Shown one piece after another: positions 24,347 to 31,522 of a stretch of DNA of 40,316 bases. The notes beneath the pieces were generated by a model. That model was given only the letters and a program-made list of their open reading frames with translations. It did not search any database and had not been told where the DNA came from. Origin of the DNA: DATAVB01 sp040414495. GTDB taxonomy: Bacteria > Actinomycetota > Actinomycetes > Mycobacteriales > QHCD01. The stretch lies in NCBI GenBank assembly GCA_040414495.1, contig JBEDUI010000153.1, positions 1 to 40,316 on the forward strand. The letters run 5' to 3'. The translations under genes and the position numbers were made by a program. Position 1 is the stretch's first letter, and each line of letters starts with the position of its first letter.

Positions 24347-24408
24347 AGTCCACAGGTTGGGTTCGGTCATCCACAGCTTGTCGGCAGCTGATCCACAGGA
24401 ATTCCACG
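24347..24408. promoter_or_regulatory. Phased cluster of DnaA-box-like TCCACA motifs
   Basis: TCCACA occurs at 24349-24354, 24370-24375 and 24392-24397, with a TCCACG at 24403-24408. Spacings are 21, 22 and 11 bases, whole helical turns, and all are in one orientation. The full nonamers (TAGTCCACA, TCATCCACA, TGATCCACA) each differ from the DnaA box TTRTCCACA at one position. Confidence 0.5.
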
Positions 24409-24507
24409 GATCGGCTCCGAGCGCGGTCTGGCTGGCCTGTGGGACGGCGTAACTGGCGGATGCGGTTGATCATGGATCGGCCGCGTACGGGAAGGCAGGG
24501 AAACACG

Positions 24508-24990
24508 ATGCGATGCCCGTACTGCAAGTTCGCTGACTCCAGAGTCGTCGACTCGCGCGAGGTCGAGGACGGACAGGTCATCCGTCGGCGGCGGTCCTGC
24601 CCGGAGTGCGGGCGACGGTTCACCACCGTCGAAGAGGCGACCCTCGCGGTCATCAAGCGAAGTGGCGTCACGGAGCCGTTCAGCCGGGCCAAGGTGGTGA
24701 CCGGGGTGCGCCGCGCCTGCCAGGGACGGCCGGTGGACGAGGACGCCTTGGCGTTGCTGGCCCAGCAGGTTGAAGATGCGGTCCGGGCCACCGGGGTCGC
24801 GGAGATTCCCAGCAACGAGGTTGGACTGGCGATTCTCGGGCCATTGCGCGCGCTGGACGAGGTCGCTTACTTGCGTTTCGCGAGCGTCTACCGGTCCTTC
24901 GAATCGTTAGCCGATTTCGAGGCCGAGATTCACGCCTTGCGCAAGGAGCAGGATGATGCGCCGGGCACCACCGAGCCGGCGCAGACCTGA
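24508..24990 (+). CDS. nrdR: Transcriptional repressor NrdR
   Basis: NrdR senses nucleotides through an ATP-cone and represses ribonucleotide reductase genes. The 160-residue product starts MRCPYCKFADSRVVDSR. It has a four-Cys zinc ribbon (CPYC near residues 3-6 and CPECGRRF near 31-38) followed by the ATP-cone (VIKRSGVTEPFSRAKVVTGV ... to about residue 140). The ATG at 24508 has GGCAGGG upstream and gives the family N-terminus; the longer open frame is rejected. nrdJ follows 151 bases on, the same arrangement as the Streptomyces nrdRJ operon. Confidence 0.96.
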   Translation: MRCPYCKFADSRVVDSREVEDGQVIRRRRSCPECGRRFTTVEEATLAVIKRSGVTEPFSRAKVVTGVRRACQGRPVDEDALALLAQQVEDAVRATGVAEIPSNEVGLAILGPLRALDEVAYLRFASVYRSFESLADFEAEIHALRKEQDDAPGTTEPAQT

Positions 24991-25141
24991 GGTTCCACCA
25001 CAACGAAACCCCGCTGCTGTCAACGACGACATGGCGATCTGAAAGAGCACATCGAATACGAACGCAACCGGGCAACACCAGGCACCACAAGCACCACAGT
25101 CGGTATCGGGACGTACGACAAGCTGGAAGGGCTGGCACGGC

Positions 25142-27955
25142 ATGGCGGAGAAGGCAGGAACGTCGAAGACGCGAGCTGGTGCGCGCGCGGCCGCCGGGGG
25201 TTTGCACATCGACCGCGTTTACACCACCGAGGGTGTTCACCCCTACGACGAGGTGACCTGGGAACGGCGCGACGTGGTCATGACCAACTGGCGCGACGGG
25301 ACCATCAACTTCGAACAGCGTGGCGTCGAGTTTCCAGATTTCTGGAGCATCAACGCGACGAACATCGTGACCTCGAAGTATTTCCGCGGCGCGGTTGGCA
25401 CACCGGTTCGCGAGTCGAGCCTGCGGCAACTCATTGACCGGGTTGTCGGTGCCTATCGGACCTCGGGTGAGGAGAACGGCTATTTCGCATCGGCGAAGGA
25501 CGCGGGGGTTTTCGCCGACGAACTGACCTGGATGCTGCTGCACCAGTACTTCAGCTTCAACTCGCCGGTCTGGTTCAACGTAGGCACCAGCTCCAAGCAG
25601 CAGGTTTCCGCTTGTTTCATTCTGTCTGTCGACGACTCGATGGACTCGATCCTGAACTGGTACCGCGAGGAAGGCCTCATCTTCAAGGGCGGCTCGGGTG
25701 CCGGCCTGAACCTCTCTCGTATCCGCTCCAGCAAGGAACTGCTGTCTTCGGGCGGCACCGCGTCCGGTCCGGTCTCCTTCATGCGGGGGGCCGACGCGAG
25801 CGCCGGAACGATCAAGTCCGGCGGCGCGACCCGGCGGGCGGCCAAGATGGTCGTGCTGGACGTCGACCACCCGGACGTCGTCGAGTTCGTCGAGACCAAG
25901 GCCCGGGAAGAGGAGAAGATCCGGGCGCTGCGCGACGCCGGGTTCGATATGGACCTGGGTGGTAAGGACATCGTCAGTGTCCAGTACCAGAACGCCAACA
26001 ATTCGGTCCGGGTGTCCGACGAATACATGAAGGCCGTCGAGAACAACGACGAATTCGGGCTCCGGGCTCGTACGACTGGCGAGATCGTCGACACGGTCAA
26101 CGCGAAGGACCTTTTCGGCAAGATCGCCAAGGCAGCCTGGGATTGCGCCGATCCTGGCATTCAGTACGACGACACGATCAACGACTGGCACACCAACCCT
26201 GAGACCGGCCGCATCACCGCGAGCAATCCATGCAGCGAGTACATGTCGCTCGACAATTCGTCGTGCAACCTCGCGTCCCTGAATCTGCTGAAGTTCCTCA
26301 AGGACGACAACACATTCGACACCGACCGCTTCGTTAAAGCCGTCGAGCTGATCATCACCGCGATGGACATCTCGATCAGCTTCGCCGACTTCCCGACCGA
26401 GAAGATCACCGAGACCACTCGGGCCTACCGGCAGTTGGGAATCGGCTACGCCAACCTTGGTGCGTTGCTGATGGCGACCGCGCATGGCTACGACTCCGAT
26501 GGCGGCCGGGCGCTCGCCGCGGCCATCACGTCGCTCATGACGGCGGCGGCCTATCGTCGCTCGGCTGAGCTCGCCGGCGTGGTCGGCCCGTACGAGGGAT
26601 ACGCACGAAATGCCGAGCCGCACAAGCGGGTGATGCGTAAGCACGCTGCCGCCAACGACACGGTGCGTCCGGTGGGCTCGGATGACAAGGCAATCCTCGC
26701 CGCGGCCGCCGCGCAGTGGAGCGAAGGACTGCGGATCGGCGAGCTGAACGGATGGCGCAACGCTCAGGCCAGCCTGCTTGCCCCGACCGGGACCATCGGC
26801 TTCATGATGGACTGCGACACCACTGGTATCGAGCCTGACTTCTCGTTGGTGAAGTTCAAGAAGCTCGTCGGCGGCGGCTCGATGCAGATCGTCAACCAGA
26901 CCATTCCGCGAGCCTTGCGAACACTCGGATACCTCGAAGAGCAGGTCGAGGCAATCGTCGAATACATCTCCGAGCACGGCCACGTCGTGGACGCACCCGG
27001 CCTGAAGCCCGAGCACTACGAGGTATTCGACGCTGCCATGGGGGAGCGGGCGATTGCACCGATGGGGCACGTACGGATGATGGCGGCGACCCAACCGTTC
27101 CTGTCCGGCGCTATCTCCAAGACCGTCAACATGCCCGAATCCGCAACGGTTGAGGACGTGGAGGAGATCTACTTCCAGAGCTGGAAGCTGGGTCTGAAGG
27201 CGTTGGCGATTTATCGCGACAACTGCAAGGTCGGCCAGCCGCTCTCGGATGGCAAGGCCAAGAAGGCCAGCGCGGAACCGGAGATCGTCGAGGTAGCACG
27301 GCCCACCCGGCGCCGGCTTCCCAAGCAGCGTCCGTCGGTGACGACGTCCTTCTCGGTCGCCGGCGCCGAGGGTTACATGACGGCGTCGTCGTATCCCGAC
27401 GACGGGCTGGGCGAGGTCTTTCTCAAGCTCGGAAAGCAAGGTTCGACTCTGGCCGGCGTGATGGACGCCTTCTCGGTGGCCGTGTCGGTTGCGTTGCAGT
27501 ACGGAGTGCCGCTGGAGACCTACGTTCAGAAGTTCATGAACATGCGGTTCGAGCCGGCCGGTATGACCGATGATCCGGATATCCGTATGGCGCAGTCGGT
27601 GATGGACTACATCTTCCGGCGCCTGGCCCTGGATCACCTCTCGGCGGAGCGTCGGGCCGAGTTGGGCATCTTCACCGCGACCGAACGCGCCGAGCAGGTG
27701 TCGAACACCTACGGCGAGAGCGTGGACGAATTCGACCACGACAGCGCTGCGGCGTCGGCGCCGGTTGAGGCCAAGAGCGCCAATGCCGCGGAGTCGACCT
27801 CGCACGCTGATGTCCATTCGTCGGCGGAACTGTTGGAGGCGCAGCAGGGCAAGGTGGCGGATGCGCCGTTGTGCCTGACCTGCGGCACGAAGATGCGGCC
27901 GGCCGGATCCTGTTACGTCTGCGAGGGTTGCGGGTCCACGAGTGGCTGCAGCTGA
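25142..27955 (+). CDS. nrdJ: Vitamin B12-dependent (class II) ribonucleoside-diphosphate reductase
   Basis: NrdJ makes deoxyribonucleotides with adenosylcobalamin as radical source, independent of oxygen. The 937-residue product has the family core: FNSPVWFNVG, QVSACFILSVDDSMDSI (first redox Cys), KGGSGAGLNLSRIRS, the finger-loop NPCSEYMSLDNSSCNLASL with the radical-accepting Cys, and LLAPTGTIGFMMDCDTTGIEPDF. The C-terminus has a Cys-rich zinc ribbon (CLTCGTKM ... CYVCEGCG) after a low-complexity Ala/Ser linker. Length is typical of the long actinobacterial form. The ATG at 25142 is preceded by GGAAGGG about 12 bases upstream. No B12 riboswitch is seen, as expected for a gene whose product needs B12. 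Confidence 0.96.
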   Translation: MAEKAGTSKTRAGARAAAGGLHIDRVYTTEGVHPYDEVTWERRDVVMTNWRDGTINFEQRGVEFPDFWSINATNIVTSKYFRGAVGTPVRESSLRQLIDRVVGAYRTSGEENGYFASAKDAGVFADELTWMLLHQYFSFNSPVWFNVGTSSKQQVSACFILSVDDSMDSILNWYREEGLIFKGGSGAGLNLSRIRSSKELLSSGGTASGPVSFMRGADASAGTIKSGGATRRAAKMVVLDVDHPDVVEFVETKAREEEKIRALRDAGFDMDLGGKDIVSVQYQNANNSVRVSDEYMKAVENNDEFGLRARTTGEIVDTVNAKDLFGKIAKAAWDCADPGIQYDDTINDWHTNPETGRITASNPCSEYMSLDNSSCNLASLNLLKFLKDDNTFDTDRFVKAVELIITAMDISISFADFPTEKITETTRAYRQLGIGYANLGALLMATAHGYDSDGGRALAAAITSLMTAAAYRRSAELAGVVGPYEGYARNAEPHKRVMRKHAAANDTVRPVGSDDKAILAAAAAQWSEGLRIGELNGWRNAQASLLAPTGTIGFMMDCDTTGIEPDFSLVKFKKLVGGGSMQIVNQTIPRALRTLGYLEEQVEAIVEYISEHGHVVDAPGLKPEHYEVFDAAMGERAIAPMGHVRMMAATQPFLSGAISKTVNMPESATVEDVEEIYFQSWKLGLKALAIYRDNCKVGQPLSDGKAKKASAEPEIVEVARPTRRRLPKQRPSVTTSFSVAGAEGYMTASSYPDDGLGEVFLKLGKQGSTLAGVMDAFSVAVSVALQYGVPLETYVQKFMNMRFEPAGMTDDPDIRMAQSVMDYIFRRLALDHLSAERRAELGIFTATERAEQVSNTYGESVDEFDHDSAAASAPVEAKSANAAESTSHADVHSSAELLEAQQGKVADAPLCLTCGTKMRPAGSCYVCEGCGSTSGCS

Positions 27956-28003
27956 CATCTGGAAGAGCTGAAAACGCTCGGCGAATAGAGAACCGAGCAA
28001 CCA

Positions 28004-28041
28004 CGGCGGTGGGTAGCGGCGTAGGTCGCTACCCACCGCCG
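28004..28041. terminator. Terminator-like hairpin after nrdJ
   Basis: A perfect 15-bp stem (left arm 28004-28018, right arm 28027-28041, core GGTGGGTAGCG) with an 8-base loop begins 49 bases after the nrdJ stop. It lies between nrdJ and a convergent small gene. No U-run follows. Confidence 0.65.
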
Positions 28042-28084
28042 CCTCGTACAGCCGCAAGACACGTCGAGCAGGCATCAACACCAC

Positions 28085-28390
28085 CTACGCAACCGGCGGC
28101 AGACGCGGTGGAGGTGCCAGCGGGACGACGACCCCTCGCCGGTCGCGCGGCGGCGGTGTTCGATGCCACCCGCGTTCGGCGAGATCGGTGAGCACGGCGC
28201 TGACGTACCGCTCCAACGCCGCGTCGTATTCGGCGGCCTGAGCCGTCAGGACCGTCACCGTGCCCGGGGGCAACGACAGGCTCTCCCACCACGGACTGGG
28301 AGTGGGCCGGAGTGGGCGTGGTAGTTGGCCGCGGCGGGGACCCCGTAGCGCCCTCATCGCATTCAAAAGAATGCGCCATCGAAGAGTCAT
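28085..28390 (-). CDS. Small hypothetical protein
   Basis: I do not recognise this 101-residue product. It has a basic N-terminus (MTLRWRILLNAMRALRGPRRG), a centre that looks like real protein (WWESLSLPPGTVTVLTAQAAEYDAA..., then a helix ending LTDLAERGWHRTPP) and a Pro/Arg-rich tail. An internal ATG (M12) is an alternative start. A perfect 7-bp hairpin (28358-28375) falls within codons 6-11 and could affect its translation. It is convergent with nrdJ. Reality of the gene is moderate; function unknown. Confidence 0.5.
   Translation of the reverse strand: MTLRWRILLNAMRALRGPRRGQLPRPLRPTPSPWWESLSLPPGTVTVLTAQAAEYDAALERYVSAVLTDLAERGWHRTPPPRDRRGVVVPLAPPPRLPPVA
28358..28375. repeat. Short perfect hairpin CGCATTC-AAAA-GAATGCG
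   Basis: These perfect 7-bp arms around an AAAA loop lie at the 5' end of the small hypothetical gene on the minus strand. It may be a translational control element, or a sign that the true start is downstream of it. Confidence 0.5.
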
Positions 28391-28429
28391 GACCCGACAA
28401 TGACGGCCCTCCGACCTTCCGCCAAACGG

Positions 28430-28438
28430 TTGTCCACA
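28430..28438. promoter_or_regulatory. Consensus actinobacterial DnaA box
   Basis: TTGTCCACA is an exact match to the actinobacterial DnaA box. It lies in the 199-base spacer between the small hypothetical gene and the oxidoreductase gene. There is a single copy, with no origin-like cluster around it. Confidence 0.5.
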
Positions 28439-28589
28439 GGGTCTGCCGCTATCCCCAAATCAGCGTGTCGTCTTGACAAGGCGCAAACCGCGGTCTCGTG
28501 GTAGCCGCACCCGGACGAGTCGGGCCAGATGTGCGCCGCGAACACTAGGGTTATGGCACGGTGTCCTCGATTTGGTTCGGAGGCGTGAC

Positions 28590-29591
28590 GTGGCAGGGCT
28601 ATCGCATGACCCGGTTCGGTGGGCGATTCTGGGTACGGCAGGTATCGCACACCGGACGTTTCTTCCTTCGCTGGCCGCGGTCGGACGTGGCGTCGCGACC
28701 GTGGTGGCTGGCCGGGACCAGGCTCGGACCGAACGTTTCGCGGCCGAGAACGGGGTTGAGCGAGCTGTCATCGGCTATGAGCGCGCGCTGGATGATCCCG
28801 AGGTCGATGCGGTCTACGTACCGCTGCCCAATTCCATGCACGCGAAATGGACGATCGCCGCGCTGGAAGCAGGAAAGGCCGTTCTATGCGAGAAACCGCT
28901 CTGCTTCACGGCGGCGGAGACTCGCGATGTGCTCGCGGCGGCCAACAAGAGCGGAATGCCGTTGTGGGAGGCGATCGCTTTTCTTTTCCGCAGCCAGACC
29001 GACCGTCTCCTCGAGCTTATTGCCAAGGGCGCCATTGGTGAGGTACGGGAAATTCAATCGGCATTTCATTTCACCATTCAACCCGGCGATATTCGGCTCG
29101 ATCCGGATTTGGCCGGCGGCGCCTTGGCCGATGTCGGTTGTTATCCGATTCGCCTGGCCCGCTTGATCTTCGACGACGAGGCTACCGGCGTACGCGCGTC
29201 GTCAAGGCTGAGCGACGACGGCGTTGATCTGGAGACGTGGGGAATTGTCGATTTTCCCAGGGATCGACGGCTGTTGTTCTCCAGCAGTTTCAGTAAGGCG
29301 TACGACACGACTACCCGCATTCTTGGTACGGAGGGCGAACTGCGCGTGAGCCGGCCGTTCGCGGGCCTGCCGGTCGACACGATCGAATTGCGTGGGACCG
29401 ATGACAGCGTCGTGGTCGAACATGCGGTCGGGGACGACCCCCAGTTCGCCGGCGTGATCGGCCATATTCATGAGGTACTGCTCGACGGTGCCTCGCCGCG
29501 TCACCTGGCGGTTGACGACGCTCTGGGCAGTGCCGCCATCATCGACGCGATTCGGCGTAGCGCCGCGACGGCGCCGGAGCCGGTCAGCTGA
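28590..29591 (+). CDS. Gfo/Idh/MocA-family oxidoreductase
   Basis: The product is an NAD(P)-dependent sugar- or inositol-type dehydrogenase of 333 residues. An N-terminal Rossmann fold (VRWAILGTAGIAHRTFLPSL) is followed by DAVYVPLPNSMHAKWTIAALEAGKAVLCEKPL, which carries the catalytic Lys of the EKP motif. The C-terminal alpha/beta domain has GGALADVGCYPIRLARL. The GTG at 28590 has GGAGG 6 bases upstream and puts the Rossmann start at the N-terminus; the longer frame is Arg-rich and unlikely. The substrate is unknown. The stop overlaps the convergent neighbour by 8 bases. The middle of the gene uses many A/T-ending codons. Confidence 0.88.
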   Translation: MAGLSHDPVRWAILGTAGIAHRTFLPSLAAVGRGVATVVAGRDQARTERFAAENGVERAVIGYERALDDPEVDAVYVPLPNSMHAKWTIAALEAGKAVLCEKPLCFTAAETRDVLAAANKSGMPLWEAIAFLFRSQTDRLLELIAKGAIGEVREIQSAFHFTIQPGDIRLDPDLAGGALADVGCYPIRLARLIFDDEATGVRASSRLSDDGVDLETWGIVDFPRDRRLLFSSSFSKAYDTTTRILGTEGELRVSRPFAGLPVDTIELRGTDDSVVVEHAVGDDPQFAGVIGHIHEVLLDGASPRHLAVDDALGSAAIIDAIRRSAATAPEPVS

Positions 29592-29916
29592 TCCGCACCT
29601 TGAGCTCGGGTAGGCCAACGACATCGCATGTCTCGTTGACGATCCGGGCGTCGTCAACGAAGCCGCGGGCGTCCAGATCTGGCTCCTCGTCGCGGTTGAG
29701 TACGAAGTAGTCGACGGCTCCGCGCACAGCCGCCTTGCCCCTGTCGTCGAAATCGGCGCTGGCGCTGATCAGCGAGAGCAGCGCGTCGGCGATCCGTGCC
29801 GCCATGCCGAGATCGAGCGCGTCGTTGTCCAGCGCTTCGCTGGCGAGCTCCTCGACGTGTCGGATCACTTTCTGGCGGAGGTCGCGGACGCCGTGCGCCG
29901 GCATGGGCTCGATCAT
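29584..29916 (-). CDS. Conserved hypothetical protein, DUF1232/YkvA-like
   Basis: The function is unknown. The 110-residue product consists of helices, with IADALLSLISASADFDDRGKAAVRGAVDYFVLNRDEEPDL followed by FVDDARIVNETCDVVGLPEL. The ...DYFV...DAxGFVDDA... arrangement recalls the YkvA/DUF1232 family, but weakly. I chose the ATG at 29916 (MIEPMPAHGVRDLRQKV) because the upstream codons look non-conserved; the frame stays open to 30099 (171 residues), so a longer form is possible. It converges on and overlaps the oxidoreductase gene by 8 bases. Confidence 0.6.
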   Translation of the reverse strand: MIEPMPAHGVRDLRQKVIRHVEELASEALDNDALDLGMAARIADALLSLISASADFDDRGKAAVRGAVDYFVLNRDEEPDLDARGFVDDARIVNETCDVVGLPELKVRIS

Positions 29917-30204
29917 GTCCAGAGCATCGCACGGCCCGCTGACAGCCCGCACCGGGGCCCGGACACTGGCGCGAAGCAAACGTCCCAGCCTGCCAGACTC
30001 GTACGACACATTTGTCGCGTCTTCCACAGTCGATTTCTTTATCCACATATCTTTGCCGCACCCGTAATCGGTGTTCGCGCCACGGCAGGGTTGGCGCATG
30101 ACATTTCGCGAAAGAAACCATTCCCGACATTCGCATCACTGGCTGCGCGGCTCGGTTGATTGCATGGATCGAGCCGCGGCTGGCACCAGAACGGGCCGCT
30201 TCCA
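29917..30204. promoter_or_regulatory. Divergent A/T-richer spacer with a DnaA box
   Basis: This spacer separates the hypothetical gene (minus) from the DUF4192 gene (plus). Around 30005-30060 it is noticeably A/T-rich and contains TTATCCACA (30039-30047), an exact DnaA box, and TTCCACA (30022-30028). Promoters for both genes probably lie here. Confidence 0.45.
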
Positions 30205-31251
30205 ATGAGCGAGCCAGCCGCGGCAGCCCCTTTGCTGCGCGTATGTAGTCCGGCCGATCTGGTTGAGCTCGTTCCGTATCTGGTGGGATTTCATCCCAAA
30301 GACAGCGTGGTATTTATCTCCCTGCACGGCCCGCGCGAGAGGGTGGGCTTGACTCTAAGGTTGGATCTCGCGGCCGCCATGGAGGATCTCGACAGCTTGA
30401 ACACGTGCGCTGCGCATCTCGCCCGATCCGGTGCTCGTGCGGTTGTCGTTGTTGTGTACAGCCGCGGTCCGACCTATTGGTTCGAGGACGGCACGCCCTC
30501 GCTGCCGCACAGCGACCTGGTCCTCGAATTGGCGGACGCACTACGGCTGCACAATGTCGTGCTCGCCGACGCGTTGCTCGTGGCGGACGAGCGGTGGTGG
30601 TCCTATCTGTGCCTCGACCCGATGTGCTGTACGCCCGAGGGCCATGACATCACGGATGACGGGACCGTCTCCGCGGTCGCGGCCGCGGCGACCGTAGCGG
30701 GAATGACGGTTGTCGCGGACCGGGATGCGTTGGTGCAGAGCCTCGCTCCGTTGCCGGAGCCAGACCGGGCCGACCTGGCGGCACGGTGCCGGCAATTGGC
30801 CGAGACGTGGGAACACTCGGGAGGTCGGCCATCGAACGAAGAAGCAGCGCAATTGTGGTCGAACGCTGTACTGGCCCAGCGGCATAGCGAGAGCCCGCTT
30901 GACTGGGCGGATGCCGCCGCATTGCTGGTGCTGCTGCAGGATGCCGGAGTACGCGATGCTTGTACTACATGGGCGACCGGACCGGATACCGGTGCAGCGC
31001 GGGCCTTGACCCGTCAGTTGGCCCGGCGGGCGAGTCCGCCTTGGGACGTGGCGCCCTACGCGTTGCTCGCCTGGTATGCGTGGCGTGGAGGAGATGGAGC
31101 CTTGTCGCGAATTGCGGTCGAGTTCGCGCTTGCTAGTGACCCGAAATGTGCATTTGCGCTATTGATTCAGCAGCTTATTGACTACGGAGTTGATCCCCGT
31201 GCGTGGCGTGACCCGCCGCACATGGGGGGCGGCGGCGGGCCACGCCTGTAG
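30205..31251 (+). CDS. DUF4192 domain-containing protein
   Basis: This is a conserved actinobacterial protein of unknown function, 348 residues. The family pattern is clear: LLRVCSPADLVELVPYLVGFHPKDSVVFISL at the N-terminus, DLVLELADALRLHNVVLADALLV with RWWSYLC and CCTPEGHDI, and a C-terminal helical part ending PYALLAWYAWRGGDGALSRIAVEFAL. The ATG at 30205 is preferred to an upstream TTG because it lies just before the first conserved block. The neighbours offer no clear functional clue. Confidence 0.87.
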   Translation: MSEPAAAAPLLRVCSPADLVELVPYLVGFHPKDSVVFISLHGPRERVGLTLRLDLAAAMEDLDSLNTCAAHLARSGARAVVVVVYSRGPTYWFEDGTPSLPHSDLVLELADALRLHNVVLADALLVADERWWSYLCLDPMCCTPEGHDITDDGTVSAVAAAATVAGMTVVADRDALVQSLAPLPEPDRADLAARCRQLAETWEHSGGRPSNEEAAQLWSNAVLAQRHSESPLDWADAAALLVLLQDAGVRDACTTWATGPDTGAARALTRQLARRASPPWDVAPYALLAWYAWRGGDGALSRIAVEFALASDPKCAFALLIQQLIDYGVDPRAWRDPPHMGGGGGPRL

Positions 31252-31522
31252 CGTCGGCGCGGGGGGTGGCAACCGACGCGCGGGCAACGGCATCTGGGCG
31301 TCGAGCGGACAAGGCCAAGACGGCTGCCGTCGTCTATTTTGCGGGCTAAGGGTCCCCTTCGTAAAGGGCTTTGTCGAAAGAGGGGCGTGCAATTGTTCGT
31401 CAGCCGATTGTTTGCTCCATTTTCCAGTCGCACCTGCAGTGCCCAGAGGACTATGGCCGCATCGCCGTGACTGCCGGAATCCAGCATGGAACGGGCAGAT
31501 CGCACTCGTGGATAGTTGCGAA
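31252..31522. other. Convergent spacer without a recognised feature
   Basis: These are 271 bases between the convergent DUF4192 and S9 peptidase genes. I see no gene, no clear terminator and no repeat here. Composition is somewhat lower in G+C after about 31340. Confidence 0.5.

Larger units (their letters stand above)
23612..24507. other. Long non-genic region upstream of nrdR
   Basis: About 900 bases carry no gene I can support. Open frames on both strands are short, lack homology-like composition and have poor start sites. The region holds an 11-bp inverted repeat after the LysM gene, an inverted repeat over a -10-like TACAAT, and a series of TCCACA motifs, each annotated separately. An unrecognised RNA or a decayed gene is possible. 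Confidence 0.5.

Noticed and set aside
24991..25141. Possible B12 riboswitch or second promoter between nrdR and nrdJ
   Set aside because: I found no B12-box-like consensus or conserved stems; a B12-dependent enzyme would not be expected to be switched off by B12.
24680..28084. 1134-codon open frame antisense to nrdJ
   Set aside because: Very long, but entirely opposite the well-identified nrdJ; its composition is that of a shadow frame and it has no family motif.
28430..30047. Replication origin
   Set aside because: Only two exact DnaA boxes, no dnaA/dnaN genes and no cluster; not an origin.
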